Shown: piece after piece, positions 8,596 through 16,949 of the stretch | How positions within the stretch are numbered: position 1 is the stretch's first letter | How the letters are laid out: every line of letters starts with the position of its first letter | Source: Eubacteriales bacterium | Lineage (GTDB): Bacteria > Bacillota > Clostridia > Lachnospirales > Lachnospiraceae | Assembly: GCA_030537135.1 (NCBI GenBank) | Contig: JAUNOP010000004.1 | Span: 56,076 to 120,075, forward strand | DNA: 64,000 nucleotides | Reading direction: 5' to 3' | The notes under the pieces: generated by a model | What the model was told of the DNA's origin: nothing | Databases searched by the model: none | What the model saw: only the letters and a program-made list of their open reading frames with translations | Position numbers and translations under genes: made by a program

Positions 8596-10290
8596 ATGGA
8601 AAAAAAGATAATGGACAGCTATCAGCTATGGGTGAAAAATGCTGTGGAAGATGAGGATGTTGCAGAGGAATTAAAGAGTATCAAGGGAAAGGAAGAAAAA
8701 ATCGAGGACGCCTTTTACCGGGATCTGGCATTTGGAACAGGCGGCCTTCGGGGAGTTATCGGCGCCGGAACCAACAGGATGAATGTGTATACCGTAGCAA
8801 AGGCTTCTCAGGGCTTGGCAGACTATGTGGTCAGGCACTTTGCAAAAGAAGAAAGGAAGATTGCTGTCAGCTATGATTCTCGGATAAAGTCCGATTTGTT
8901 TGCAAGGGTGGCTGCCGGCGTGTTTGCAGCGAATGGAATCAAGGTATATATTTATACCCAGCTGATGCCCACGCCATGCCTTTCCTTTGCTGTGAGAGAA
9001 CTGAAATGTGCGGCAGGCATTATGGTTACAGCCTCTCACAATCCGAGTAAATATAATGGATATAAGGTATATGGCTCTGACGGCTGCCAGATTACCACAG
9101 AAATGGCTGCCCAGATTCTGGGAGAAATTGAAAAGCTGGATATTTTTGCAGATGTGAAAAAGCAAAGCTTTGAACAAGGACTTGCCTCAGGAGCGATTGA
9201 ATATATAACAGAGGATGTGTACACCTCTTTTGTAGAAGCAGTGAAGGGGCAGAGCTGTATAGGGGATAAGAAGATTGATAAGAATGTCGCAATCGTTTAT
9301 TCTCCTTTGAACGGTACTGGTCTGAAGCCGGTTTTACGTACCCTGAAAGAAGCTGGATATACCAATATTACAGTGGTAAAGGAGCAGGAGCAGCCAGACG
9401 GCAATTTCCCGACCTGCCCTTATCCCAACCCGGAAATCAAGGAAGCCATGGCCTTGGGAATGGAATATGCGAAGAAGAATCATGCGGATCTGCTGCTGGC
9501 AACAGACCCGGATTGCGACCGGGTTGGAATCGCGGTGAAAAATGCACAAGGGGAATATATTCTTTTGTCAGGAAATGAAACAGGTATGCTGCTTTTGGAC
9601 TATATTTGTTCTCGACGTATTGCCAATGGAACCATGCCAAAAAATCCGGTAATGGTTAAGACGATTGTTACCATGGACATGGGCGAGCAGATTGCCTCCC
9701 ATTATGGCGTAAAGACTATCAATGTGCTGACGGGATTTAAGTTTATTGGCGAGCAGATTGGAATATTGGAGGCAAGAGGAGAGGAAGACTCGTATATTTT
9801 CGGATTTGAGGAAAGCTATGGTTATCTGTCTGGCTCTTATGTACGGGACAAGGACGCTGTGGACGGCGCCTTCCTGATTTGCGAGATGTTTGCCTATTAT
9901 GCATCCCAGGGAGTCAGCCTGCTGGATAAGCTCAATGAATTATATGAGACATATGGCTTCTGCCTGAATACCCTGCACTCCTATGAATTTGAAGGCTCAG
10001 CCGGGTTTGTTAAGATGCAGGAAATCATGAAGAAGTTTCGGGACGGCGTCAGTGGCTTTGGCGAGAAGAAGGCTGTGGAATGTCTGGATTATTCCAAGGG
10101 GCTTTTTGGACTGCCAAAGTCTGATGTACTGAAATTTTTGCTGGAGGATAACTGCTCTGTGGTGGTTCGGCCTTCTGGTACAGAGCCAAAGCTTAAAACC
10201 TATATTTCTGTCAGCGCCAAAAGCCGGGAGGCTGCACAGATGCTGGAAAGAAAGATTGCAGAAGAGCTGGAAGGGTATTTTACAATATAG
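8596..10290 (+). CDS. Phosphohexomutase (phosphoglucomutase/phosphomannomutase)
   Basis: The 564-aa enzyme belongs to the alpha-D-phosphohexomutase superfamily and moves phosphate between C1 and C6 of glucose or mannose. The phosphoserine loop is TASHNPSKYNGYK, the metal loop DPDCDRVG, the sugar loop GFEESYGYL, and the C-terminal phosphate loop RPSGTEPK. In this operon it most likely supplies mannose-1-phosphate to ManC, but the long Bacillus PgcA-like form can also act on glucose. Start at 8596 rather than 8590 puts GGAGGAG seven bases upstream; the 8590 ATG falls against that site. Confidence 0.92.
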   Translation: MEKKIMDSYQLWVKNAVEDEDVAEELKSIKGKEEKIEDAFYRDLAFGTGGLRGVIGAGTNRMNVYTVAKASQGLADYVVRHFAKEERKIAVSYDSRIKSDLFARVAAGVFAANGIKVYIYTQLMPTPCLSFAVRELKCAAGIMVTASHNPSKYNGYKVYGSDGCQITTEMAAQILGEIEKLDIFADVKKQSFEQGLASGAIEYITEDVYTSFVEAVKGQSCIGDKKIDKNVAIVYSPLNGTGLKPVLRTLKEAGYTNITVVKEQEQPDGNFPTCPYPNPEIKEAMALGMEYAKKNHADLLLATDPDCDRVGIAVKNAQGEYILLSGNETGMLLLDYICSRRIANGTMPKNPVMVKTIVTMDMGEQIASHYGVKTINVLTGFKFIGEQIGILEARGEEDSYIFGFEESYGYLSGSYVRDKDAVDGAFLICEMFAYYASQGVSLLDKLNELYETYGFCLNTLHSYEFEGSAGFVKMQEIMKKFRDGVSGFGEKKAVECLDYSKGLFGLPKSDVLKFLLEDNCSVVVRPSGTEPKLKTYISVSAKSREAAQMLERKIAEELEGYFTI

Positions 10291-10391
10291 TACAGATATA
10301 CAGATAGATATGGAAATAGAGTGGGAATTATGCTAAAATACAGAGACAGAAGTAATCAAAATACTTCAAAAATATCTCAGGAGGAATGAAG

Positions 10392-10607
10392 ATGAATACA
10401 GACGAGATGATTTGCAAATGTAAGCAGGTTTCCTACAGTGACGTAGAGAATGCGCTGCACCAGACTCACAAATTCGACGATGTGCTGGAGACCTTTGACG
10501 AGGTTCAGAAACTTACGCATTGTTCTACTGGCTGCGGCGGATGTCATGACAAAATCATGGATGCAATTTCCGAGATTATGTCAGGAAATACTCAATATGC
10601 CAGATAA
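10392..10607 (+). CDS. BFD-like [2Fe-2S]-binding small protein
   Basis: The 71-aa protein has the bacterioferritin-associated-ferredoxin-type cysteine pattern: ICKCKQVS near the N-terminus and STGCGGC about 35 residues later, giving C-x-C ... C-x2-C for one [2Fe-2S] cluster. Such stand-alone domains serve as electron carriers or iron-release partners; no partner is next to it. AGGAGG at 10379-10384 favours the ATG at 10392 over the one at 10386. A long perfect hairpin follows the stop. Confidence 0.85.
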   Translation: MNTDEMICKCKQVSYSDVENALHQTHKFDDVLETFDEVQKLTHCSTGCGGCHDKIMDAISEIMSGNTQYAR

Positions 10608-10616
10608 ATGGCTCTA

Positions 10617-10675
10617 AAAGAAGAGCTGCAGCTTCGCAGAGGACAATTCCTCTGCGAAGCTGCAGCTTCTTTTGA
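10617..10675. terminator. Bidirectional terminator between the BFD gene and pckA
   Basis: GCTGCAGCTTCGCAGAGGA is perfectly paired with its complement around a 4-6 base loop; A runs on the left and T runs on the right allow termination in both directions for the convergent genes. Confidence 0.93.
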
Positions 10676-10708
10676 ATGTTCATTACTCTGTGTAATGAAG
10701 AACTCTTT

Positions 10709-12313
10709 TTATTTCTGAGGACCAGCGGAAACCAGAGCCTTTCCAGCTGCATTGCCTTCATATTTTGCGAAGTTCTTGATGAATCTCTGTGCCAGATCCT
10801 GAGCCTTAGCTTCCCACTCAGAAGCATCTGCATAGGTATTGCGAGGATCCAGAATATTGGTGTCCACACCTGGAAGCTCGGTCGGAACTTCAAAGTTGAA
10901 GAACGGAATCTTCTTTGTAGGTGCGTTCAGAATATCGCCGTTGAGGATTGCATCGATGATACCACGGGTATCACGGATGGAAATACGCTTGCCTGTGCCG
11001 TTCCAGCCGGTATTTACCAGATATGCCTTGGCGCCGCTCTGCTCCATCTTCTTAACCAGCTCCTCAGCATACTTTGTAGGATGAAGCTCAAGGAAGGCCT
11101 GACCAAAACAAGCGGAGAAGGTAGGTGTAGGCTCTGTGATACCACGCTCTGTACCAGCGAGCTTAGCAGTAAAGCCTGACAGGAAGTAGTACTGTGTCTG
11201 CTCTGGAGTCAGGATAGATACTGGAGGAAGTACGCCGAAAGCATCTGCTGACAGGAAGATTACGTTCTTAGCTGCTGGTGCAGAAGAAACCGGACGAACA
11301 ATTTTCTCAATATGATTGATTGGATAGGATACACGTGTGTTCTCGGTTACGCTCTTGTCATTGAAGTCGATTGTGCCTTCAGCGTCCAATGTTACGTTCT
11401 CAAGAAGAGCGTTGCGTTTGATGGCATTGTAAATGTCTGGCTCAGACTCTTTGTCCAGGTTAATAACCTTGGCATAGCAGCCGCCCTCAAAGTTGAAGAC
11501 GCCGTTGTCGTCCCAGCCATGCTCGTCATCACCGATCAGGAGACGCTTTGGATCGGTTGACAGAGTTGTCTTGCCTGTACCGGAAAGACCGAAGAAGATT
11601 GCAGTGTTCTCGCCGTTCATGTCTGTGTTTGCGGAGCAGTGCATGGAAGCGATGCCCTTTAATGGAAGATAGTAGTTCATCATGGAGAACATACCCTTCT
11701 TCATTTCTCCGCCGTACCATGTATTGATGATAACCTGCTCGCGGCTGGTAATGTTGAATACAACAGCTGTCTCTGAGTTCAGACCCAGCTCCTTGTAGTT
11801 CTCTACCTTTGCCTTGGAAGCATTGTAAACAACGAAATCTGGCTCAAAATTCTCAAGCTCTTCATCAGTAGGCTGAATGAACATGTTCTTAACAAAGTGA
11901 GCCTGCCATGCTACCTCAACGATAAAGCGGATAGCCATACGAGTGTCTTTGTTTGCGCCGCAGAATGCATCTACTACGAAAAGTCTCTTATCAGAAAGCT
12001 CCTTTAATGCAATTTCCTTTACAGCATCCCATGTCTCCTGTGTAGCCGGATGGTTATCGTTCTTGTATTCGTCAGAAGTCCACCATACAGTGTCTTTGGA
12101 ATTCTCATCTACTACAATGAACTTATCTTTAGGTGAACGGCCTGTGTAAACACCAGTCATTACATTAACTGCACCAAGTTCACTCACCTGTCCCTTTTCA
12201 AAGCCTTCCAGATCGGTTCTTGTCTCTTCTTCAAATAATAATTCGTAAGAAGGATTGTGTACGATCTCTGTGGTTCCGGTAATGCCATACTTACTTAAAT
12301 TGATTTCTGCCAT
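10709..12313 (-). CDS. pckA: Phosphoenolpyruvate carboxykinase (ATP)
   Basis: The 534-aa enzyme interconverts oxaloacetate and phosphoenolpyruvate with ATP/ADP; in gut anaerobes it often runs in the CO2-fixing direction towards succinate or as an anaplerotic step. Seen: the kinase-1a P-loop [16 protein letters not shown], the metal/substrate motif [18 protein letters not shown], kinase-2 motif [10 protein letters not shown], and [13 protein letters not shown]. Length and motifs are those of a complete enzyme. It converges on the BFD gene and has its own promoter and a structured leader of about 145 bases, see 12314-12494. Confidence 0.97.
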   Translation of the reverse strand: MAEINLSKYGITGTTEIVHNPSYELLFEEETRTDLEGFEKGQVSELGAVNVMTGVYTGRSPKDKFIVVDENSKDTVWWTSDEYKNDNHPATQETWDAVKEIALKELSDKRLFVVDAFCGANKDTRMAIRFIVEVAWQAHFVKNMFIQPTDEELENFEPDFVVYNASKAKVENYKELGLNSETAVVFNITSREQVIINTWYGGEMKKGMFSMMNYYLPLKGIASMHCSANTDMNGENTAIFFGLSGTGKTTLSTDPKRLLIGDDEHGWDDNGVFNFEGGCYAKVINLDKESEPDIYNAIKRNALLENVTLDAEGTIDFNDKSVTENTRVSYPINHIEKIVRPVSSAPAAKNVIFLSADAFGVLPPVSILTPEQTQYYFLSGFTAKLAGTERGITEPTPTFSACFGQAFLELHPTKYAEELVKKMEQSGAKAYLVNTGWNGTGKRISIRDTRGIIDAILNGDILNAPTKKIPFFNFEVPTELPGVDTNILDPRNTYADASEWEAKAQDLAQRFIKNFAKYEGNAAGKALVSAGPQK

Positions 12314-12494
12314 CTTACATTTAACCTCTTTTCTTTAATAGTATATGGTTGTTGAGTAAACGGACATGTCTGCTTATGCAGACATCATTAGGAATAAAAA
12401 CCGATAGTTCTGCAGGCACAGGGCTATCGTTTTAAAGAGGTGGAACGCATCAACCTCCTTTATCATATTATACATAATTAAGCAATAAAATCAA
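12314..12494 (-). promoter_or_regulatory. pckA promoter and structured leader
   Basis: Read on the reverse strand, TTGATT (12494-12489), 16 bases and TATAAT (12472-12467) form a promoter. The transcript then has three potential hairpins before the start codon: an AAAGGAGGT/ACCTCTTT arm pair (about 12435-12461), an ACGATAG/CTATCG stem followed by GTTTTTATT (12396-12430) that resembles an intrinsic terminator, and an 8-bp hairpin ATGTCTGC/GCAGACAT (12366-12385). This suggests attenuation, but I recognise no known aptamer. Confidence 0.6.
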
Positions 12495-12542
12495 CAAAAA
12501 TCCGCTGGTTTTTTTGAAATCCATAAAAAAATGATAATTTTT

Positions 12543-12650
12543 TAACGTATCAGGCAAGTAGCGAAGCGGATTGCGAATTTCCGCTTGACCGTATCAAGCA
12601 GATCCCCTACTTCCATTTCGCAGAGAAATAAGCGGTGGGTGGGGATTACT
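12543..12650 (+). repeat. Family A repeat, copy 2, with a family A-associated module
   Basis: A full core (TAACGTATCAGGCAAGTAG ... CCGCTTGACCGTATCAAGC) is joined to a second module reading GATCCCCTACTTCCATTTCG ... AGCGGTGGGTGGGGATT whose ends pair. The same second module recurs at 16488, 36592 and 41068. Confidence 0.85.
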
Positions 12651-12673
12651 GCTATGCTTTATTAAAAGAGTTC

Positions 12674-12702
12674 TTGACAAATGCAAAAATGTGTGTTATA
12701 TT
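12674..12702 (+). promoter_or_regulatory. Promoter of the riboswitch-flotillin transcript
   Basis: TTGACA at 12674-12679, 17 bases, TATATT at 12697-12702; near-consensus sigma-A type. The aptamer begins about ten bases downstream, at the expected transcription start. Confidence 0.9.
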
Positions 12703-12711
12703 TTTAACAAT

Positions 12712-12853
12712 ACAACAAGGGAGTAGCCAAACATCTTAAGGAAATCAAATAAGTTAGGGTGGTTTTGAGAGCGTCAAAACGGTGCGATGTGTACCCGTAT
12801 CAAGGGAAATGGCGAGACTTATTGTGACATGGATCGCAATAAGTCTTTTTTTT
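12712..12853 (+). promoter_or_regulatory. yybP-ykoY-type (manganese) riboswitch with terminator
   Basis: The conserved blocks AAGGGAGTAGCC (12717 on), GCGTCAA (12771) and GGCGAGACTT (12811-12820) are those of the yybP-ykoY aptamer, which senses Mn2+. P1 can form between ACAACAAG (12712-12719) and CTTATTGT (12818-12825). The same 3' arm can instead pair in a terminator, GACTTATTG with CAATAAGTC followed by eight T (12816-12853), so ligand binding should turn expression on. The downstream gene is a flotillin rather than the usual TerC, MntP or P-type ATPase targets. Assignment is by motif reading, not by a covariance search. Confidence 0.8.
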
Positions 12854-12884
12854 ATCAAGTTATCAAGAGGAAGGAGGAGCAGAA

Positions 12885-12938
12885 ATGGCAGAGGATATTC
12901 CACCCGGCCTGAAAAAGGCAGTTGGGCAAGAAAAGTAA
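12885..12938 (+). CDS. Tiny ORF 1 behind the manganese-type riboswitch (17 aa)
   Basis: An AAGGAGGAG ribosome site (12871-12879) stands at ideal distance before ATG at 12885, encoding MAEDIPPGLKKAVGQEK and a stop. The stop overlaps the next tiny ORF (TAATG). It may be a real small protein, a leader peptide or the remains of a deleted gene that was the original riboswitch target. No homologue is recognised. Confidence 0.45.
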   Translation: MAEDIPPGLKKAVGQEK

Positions 12939-12994
12939 TGAAACAGGGTGTGTACAAAATCTATATTATTGAGTATGAGAGGAGAAAGATATGA
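12938..12994 (+). CDS. Tiny ORF 2, overlapping the flotillin start (18 aa)
   Basis: ATG at 12938 reuses the stop of tiny ORF 1; the product is MKQGVYKIYIIEYERRKI. Its TGA at 12992 overlaps the flotillin ATG at 12991, so ribosomes could pass from one ORF to the next. It carries the flotillin ribosome site (AGAGGAGAAAG) within its last codons. Coding status is uncertain. Confidence 0.4.
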   Translation: MKQGVYKIYIIEYERRKI

Positions 12995-14601
12995 GTAATC
13001 CTGTGGTATCTATTTTTGTACCTATATTAGCAACGTTGGGTATTCTGGTATTTGTGGCTGCGCTGATCTTGCTGATGTCAAAGCTGCTGTACAAGAAAGC
13101 GGCTCCCAATGTGGCAATGATTGTGACAGGACCAAGCGGCTGTAAGACTGTGATTGGAAAGGGCTGTGTTGTGATTCCGATTTTGCAGCGTGTGGACTAT
13201 CTGTCACTGGAGAACATTCAATCGGATTTTACTTCAAGAGATGAGATCCCTACCAGGGACGCTATCAATATTGTGGTGGACGCAGTAGCCAATGTCTCGG
13301 TTTCCCAGGAGCCTGCTTTGCTAAAGATTGCAGCTTCCAAATTTATCGGCTACAAGCCAGAACAGATCAGAGCCATTATCACTCCAGTACTGGAAGGAAA
13401 TATTCGTGAAATCATTTCGCAGACCACTCTGAAAGAACTGATTCAGGGCGATAAAAAGGCATTTGCAGAAAAGGTAATTGAAAATGTCTCTCCAAACCTG
13501 CGCGATATGGGACTTGAGCTTACGACTTTTAATATTCAGAATTTTAAAGACAGAAACGGCGTGATTGATAACCTGGGTCTGGAAAATACGGTTCAAATTA
13601 GTAAGGACGCAGCGATTTCCAAGGCAAATGCAGAGCGCGAGATTGCAGTGGCAAGAGCAGAAGCCTCCAGAGCTGCCAATGAAGCACAGGTTACAGCAGA
13701 TGCAGAAATTGCAAAGAAGCAGAATGAACTGGATATTCAGAAGGCGGAATTGAAGAAGGCTTCTGATATCAAGAAAGCAGAAGCAGACGCCGCCTATCAG
13801 ATTCAGCAGGAGGAACAGAGAAGAACGATTGAGATTACGACAGCAAATGCTAATCTTGCTCGTCAGGAAAAAGAAATTGAGCTGAAGGAGAGAGAGGTGG
13901 CAATCACAGAAAAAACTCTGGAAGCTACTGTGAAAAAGAAGGCAGAGGCAGCCAAATATGCGGCACAGCAGGAAGCAGACGCCCATCTTTACAAGACACA
14001 GAAGCAATCAGAAGCAGAGCTGTATGAGCGTCAGAAGCAGGCGGAGGCAGAAAAATTTGAAGCCATGCAGCGCGCAGAAGCGCAGAAGGCAAAGGCAGAG
14101 GCAGAGAAGTTTGCAAAGGAGCAGGAGGCAGAGGCAATAAAGGCGGCCGGACTGGCAGAGGCAGAAGCGATTGCTGCAAAAGGACGGGCAGAAGCAGAGG
14201 CTATTCAGGCAAGGGCGCTTGCAGAGGCAGAAGGTATTTTAAAGAAAGCAGAAGCTATGAAGCAATACGGCGAAGCAGCACAGATGGATATGCAGCTGCA
14301 GGCTCTGACTACATATTTTGAACAGCTTCCGGCTATTGCGCAGGCAGCTGGACAGGCTTATACAAATGTGGATTCTATTAAGATGTTTGGAGGAGACAGC
14401 GCACAGCTTACCGGAAATATTTTAAGCACGATTACGCAGATTTCTGATGGTCTGGGCGAATCTCTGGGCATTGATGTGAAGACACTGCTGGCAAGCTTTA
14501 TAGGAGCTTCCCTGGGAAACGGAGGCAAAGATAAGAATCTGACTGTAAACGTTAATACAGACAACGAAGAGAAAAACGACGAAGAGAAAAAAGACTGGTA
14601 A
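12991..14601 (+). CDS. Flotillin-like membrane scaffold protein (YuaG/FloT type)
   Basis: The 536-aa protein has an N-terminal hydrophobic hairpin (about residues 8-30), an SPFH/PHB domain (about 35-200), a long Ala/Glu-rich coiled coil with EAEA-type repeats (about 210-420) and a C-terminal tail ending in acidic and lysine residues. This is the FloT architecture; such proteins build detergent-resistant membrane domains and hold kinases and secretion factors. B. subtilis floT sits with the NfeD-like yuaF, but here no NfeD gene is adjacent. Expression should depend on the manganese-type riboswitch upstream. A second, FloA-type flotillin lies at 22492. Confidence 0.92.
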   Translation: MSNPVVSIFVPILATLGILVFVAALILLMSKLLYKKAAPNVAMIVTGPSGCKTVIGKGCVVIPILQRVDYLSLENIQSDFTSRDEIPTRDAINIVVDAVANVSVSQEPALLKIAASKFIGYKPEQIRAIITPVLEGNIREIISQTTLKELIQGDKKAFAEKVIENVSPNLRDMGLELTTFNIQNFKDRNGVIDNLGLENTVQISKDAAISKANAEREIAVARAEASRAANEAQVTADAEIAKKQNELDIQKAELKKASDIKKAEADAAYQIQQEEQRRTIEITTANANLARQEKEIELKEREVAITEKTLEATVKKKAEAAKYAAQQEADAHLYKTQKQSEAELYERQKQAEAEKFEAMQRAEAQKAKAEAEKFAKEQEAEAIKAAGLAEAEAIAAKGRAEAEAIQARALAEAEGILKKAEAMKQYGEAAQMDMQLQALTTYFEQLPAIAQAAGQAYTNVDSIKMFGGDSAQLTGNILSTITQISDGLGESLGIDVKTLLASFIGASLGNGGKDKNLTVNVNTDNEEKNDEEKKDW

Positions 14602-14615
14602 TAGTAACTAAAGGA

Positions 14616-14655
14616 CTGCTACTTCTGGGCGGCTGTGAACGCGGGGAATAGCAGC
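14616..14655 (+). repeat. Family B inverted repeat, short divergent copy
   Basis: Family B copies begin GTTACTG(C/T)TCA and end TGA(G/A)CAGTAAC or close variants, with interiors of variable length that carry GGGCG and TGTGAACGCAG. This copy reads GCTACTTCTGGGCGGCTGTG and then AACGCGGGGAATAGCAGC. Confidence 0.5.
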
Positions 14656-14755
14656 ACAAAAAAGCTTTCTCCTTTTAGGCGCTGAAGTATGAAAGCTTGC
14701 GCAAAATCGCAACATTTGCTTCAAGCTTCTCAGGTTAGGAGAAAGCTTTTTTGTG
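14655..14755 (+). terminator. Terminator after the flotillin gene, with large loop
   Basis: CACAAAAAAGCTTTCTCCT (14655-14673) is perfectly complementary to 14737-14755, which ends in a T run. The 19-bp stem encloses a 63-base loop. Confidence 0.8.
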
Positions 14756-14756
14756 T

Positions 14757-14933
14757 TTGACAATATGCCGCTTTTGGTATATGATTAGAACATAAAAACA
14801 GAACAGCAAGGGGAGCTGACGCGTCGGCTGAGAGGAAATACGAACGGATTTCGACCCATGAACCTGATACGGATAATGCCGGCGTAGGAAGCAAGAATTC
14901 ATTTATGTGCATCCCACCAGGGGTGCATTTTTC
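14757..14933 (+). promoter_or_regulatory. thiC promoter and TPP riboswitch with terminator
   Basis: TTGACA (14757), 17 bases and TATGAT (14780-14785) form the promoter. The THI element follows at about 14803-14895, with the conserved GGGGAGCTGACGCGTCGGCTG, GAGAGG, ACCCATGAACCTGATACGGA and ATGCCGGCGTAGGAAGC blocks that bind thiamine pyrophosphate. A terminator, TGCATCCC paired with GGGGTGCA followed by five T (14908-14933), lies between aptamer and gene, so TPP should stop transcription of thiC. Confidence 0.95.
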
Positions 14934-14964
14934 GTCTCAGGCCTGCTTACAAGGAGGAAGTATT

Positions 14965-16272
14965 ATGGAATATACAACACAGATGGACGCTGCCAGAAAA
15001 GGGATTGTCACTCCGGAGATGGAGATTGCAGCGGCAAAGGAGAATATGGATATCAGTGAACTGTTGGAGCTGATGGCAAAGGGACAGGCAATTATTCCGT
15101 GCAATAAGCGTCATACATCTATCAGCCCATGCGCGATTGGCAGTAAATTAAAGACAAAAATCAATGTAAATCTTGGGATTTCCAGAGACTGGAAGGATAT
15201 GGATATGGAAATCCAAAAGGTAAATCAGGCAGTGGAAATGGGAGCAGAGTCTATCATGGACTTAAGCTCCTATGGGGATACCCGAACCTTTCGCAGACGT
15301 CTTACAAAGGAGTGTCCGGCGATAATCGGAACGGTTCCGATATATGATGCTGTGGTTTATTATCATAAACCTCTTAGAGAGATTACCTCTCAGGAATGGC
15401 TGGATATTGTGAGAATGCATGCAGAAGACGGAGTGGATTTTATGACCATTCACTGCGGAATCAATAAGGAAACCGCTGGAAGATTCAAGAGAAACAAGCG
15501 CCTCACAAACATTGTTTCAAGAGGAGGCTCCATTATTTTTGCGTGGATGGAGATGACAGGACAGGAGAATCCCTTCTATGAGCATTATGATGAAATTCTG
15601 GATATCTGCCGGGAGTATGACATTACCATGAGCCTTGGAGACGCCTGCAGACCTGGCTGCCAGAAGGATGCTTCTGACATTTCTCAGATAGAGGAATTGA
15701 TTACTCTGGGAGAACTCACAAAGAGAGCATGGGAAAAGGATGTGCAGGTTATGGTGGAAGGACCTGGACATATGCCTATGGATCAGATTCAGGCAAATAT
15801 GAAAATCCAGCAGACCCTTTGCCAGGGCGCGCCCTTTTATGTTCTCGGACCTCTTGTGACAGATATTGCGCCTGGTTATGACCATATCACAGCAGCCATA
15901 GGAGGAGCCATTGCGGCTGCGAGCGGCGCATCCTTCCTGTGCTATGTGACGCCGGCAGAGCATCTGAGACTTCCGAATCTGGAGGATGTAAAGGAAGGAA
16001 TCATTGCCTCACGCATTGCCGCTCATGCAGCAGACATTGCCAAGGGAATTAAGGGAGCCATTGAGTGGGATCACAAGATGAGCGAGGCCAGAAAAAAGCT
16101 TGACTGGGAAGAAATGTTCCGCCTGAGCATTGATCCTGAGAAAGCGAGACGCTATCGCGCAGAAGCAAAGCCTGAGAAGGAAGATACCTGCAGCATGTGC
16201 GGCAACTTCTGTGCAGTGAAGAATATGAATCGAATTCTTGATGGGGAGATTGTAAATATTTATGAAGAATAA
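14965..16272 (+). CDS. thiC: Phosphomethylpyrimidine synthase
   Basis: ThiC makes the HMP-phosphate moiety of thiamine from aminoimidazole ribotide, by a radical SAM reaction. The 435-aa protein has the unusual C-terminal iron-sulfur motif CSMCGNFC (C-x2-C-x4-C) and the conserved [31 protein letters not shown] and RPGCQKDA stretches. ATG at 14965 has AAGGAGG five to eight bases upstream; an in-frame ATG at 14905 falls in the terminator and is rejected. It is a single gene here, without thiD, thiE or thiG. Confidence 0.97.
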   Translation: MEYTTQMDAARKGIVTPEMEIAAAKENMDISELLELMAKGQAIIPCNKRHTSISPCAIGSKLKTKINVNLGISRDWKDMDMEIQKVNQAVEMGAESIMDLSSYGDTRTFRRRLTKECPAIIGTVPIYDAVVYYHKPLREITSQEWLDIVRMHAEDGVDFMTIHCGINKETAGRFKRNKRLTNIVSRGGSIIFAWMEMTGQENPFYEHYDEILDICREYDITMSLGDACRPGCQKDASDISQIEELITLGELTKRAWEKDVQVMVEGPGHMPMDQIQANMKIQQTLCQGAPFYVLGPLVTDIAPGYDHITAAIGGAIAAASGASFLCYVTPAEHLRLPNLEDVKEGIIASRIAAHAADIAKGIKGAIEWDHKMSEARKKLDWEEMFRLSIDPEKARRYRAEAKPEKEDTCSMCGNFCAVKNMNRILDGEIVNIYEE

Positions 16273-16348
16273 GCAGGGGTCTAAGGGAAGAATAAGCATC
16301 TTCCAGTCTTAGGCAGACAAAACCTGCGTTATAGAATAAAGGCAAAAG

Positions 16349-16414
16349 GCCGACAGCGATTTTTCTATTGTTTGGGAGACAAAAAGCCCAAGATGATAAG
16401 AAATCGCTGTCGGC
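16349..16414 (+). repeat. Long-loop hairpin with AAATCGCTG arms
   Basis: GCCGACAGCGATTT (16349-16362) pairs perfectly with 16401-16414 around a 38-base loop; it may terminate thiC. The arm sequence CAGCGATTT/AAATCGCTG recurs at 41166 and 43637, where it belongs to IS1634-type ends. Confidence 0.6.
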
Positions 16415-16417
16415 TTA

Positions 16418-16533
16418 TTTAACGTACCAAGTAGCGAAGCGGACGTCGTGCCCTATGGGTATTGCGAATATCCGCTTGAATGTATCAAGCAAGTCCCCCA
16501 CTTCAATTTCGCAGAGAAGAATAATTATTTTTC
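16418..16533 (+). repeat. Family A repeat, copy 3
   Basis: This longer form carries GACGTCGTGCCCTATGGGTA in its centre, then TCCGCTTGAATGTATCAAGC and the left half of the second module (AAGTCCCCCACTTCAATTTC). Confidence 0.85.
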
Positions 16534-16552
16534 TCCCATATAGATATATGTA

Positions 16553-16594
16553 TTGACACAGTATATTATATATTATATAATATATAAAAATCAT
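16553..16594 (+). promoter_or_regulatory. Promoter and AT-palindrome before padR
   Basis: TTGACA (16553-16558), 17 bases and TATAAT (16576-16581). The -10 lies inside a purely AT palindrome (TATATTATATATTATATAAT and beyond, about 16562-16590), a plausible autoregulatory site for the PadR protein encoded next. Confidence 0.75.
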
Positions 16595-16631
16595 GTATAT
16601 ATAATAAAAACACAGATATGGAGGGAAGGGA

Positions 16632-16949
16632 ATGATATTTACATTAAATGCGCCGCTTCTTGATTTTCTGATTCTTTCTGTGATAGAGAAGGGAGACGCC
16701 TATGGATATCAGATTAGCCAACTGCTCAAAAAGGTGTCAAACGCCAAGGATTCTACCTTGTATCCGGTGCTGAGAAGGCTTCAGGAAAATGGCTGGGTTC
16801 AGGTGTATGATCAGCCCTATCAGGGAAGGAACCGGCGATACTACCATATTACAGAGAGCGGCCGTTTGCACCAGAGAGAGCTTCAGAGAGAATGGAAGGA
16901 ATTTGAGGAAGCCATTGAAGAAATCGTGAATGGAGGGAAGAAACCATGA
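16632..16949 (+). CDS. PadR family transcriptional regulator
   Basis: This 105-aa protein is a winged-helix PadR repressor: N-terminal LDFLILSVIEKGDAYGYQIS, the recognition region STLYPVLRRLQENGWV and the wing GRNRRYYHITESGR are visible, followed by a short C-terminal helix for dimerisation. Its stop overlaps the start of the DUF1700 gene (ATGA), and the next two genes encode membrane or envelope proteins, the usual PadR-DUF1700-DUF4097 arrangement linked in Firmicutes to envelope stress. It probably represses its own operon. Confidence 0.93.
   Translation: MIFTLNAPLLDFLILSVIEKGDAYGYQISQLLKKVSNAKDSTLYPVLRRLQENGWVQVYDQPYQGRNRRYYHITESGRLHQRELQREWKEFEEAIEEIVNGGKKP

Noticed and set aside
14905-14964. 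Upstream in-frame ATG that would extend ThiC by 20 residues
   Set aside because: It lies in the terminator of the TPP riboswitch and has no ribosome site, whereas 14965 has a perfect one.
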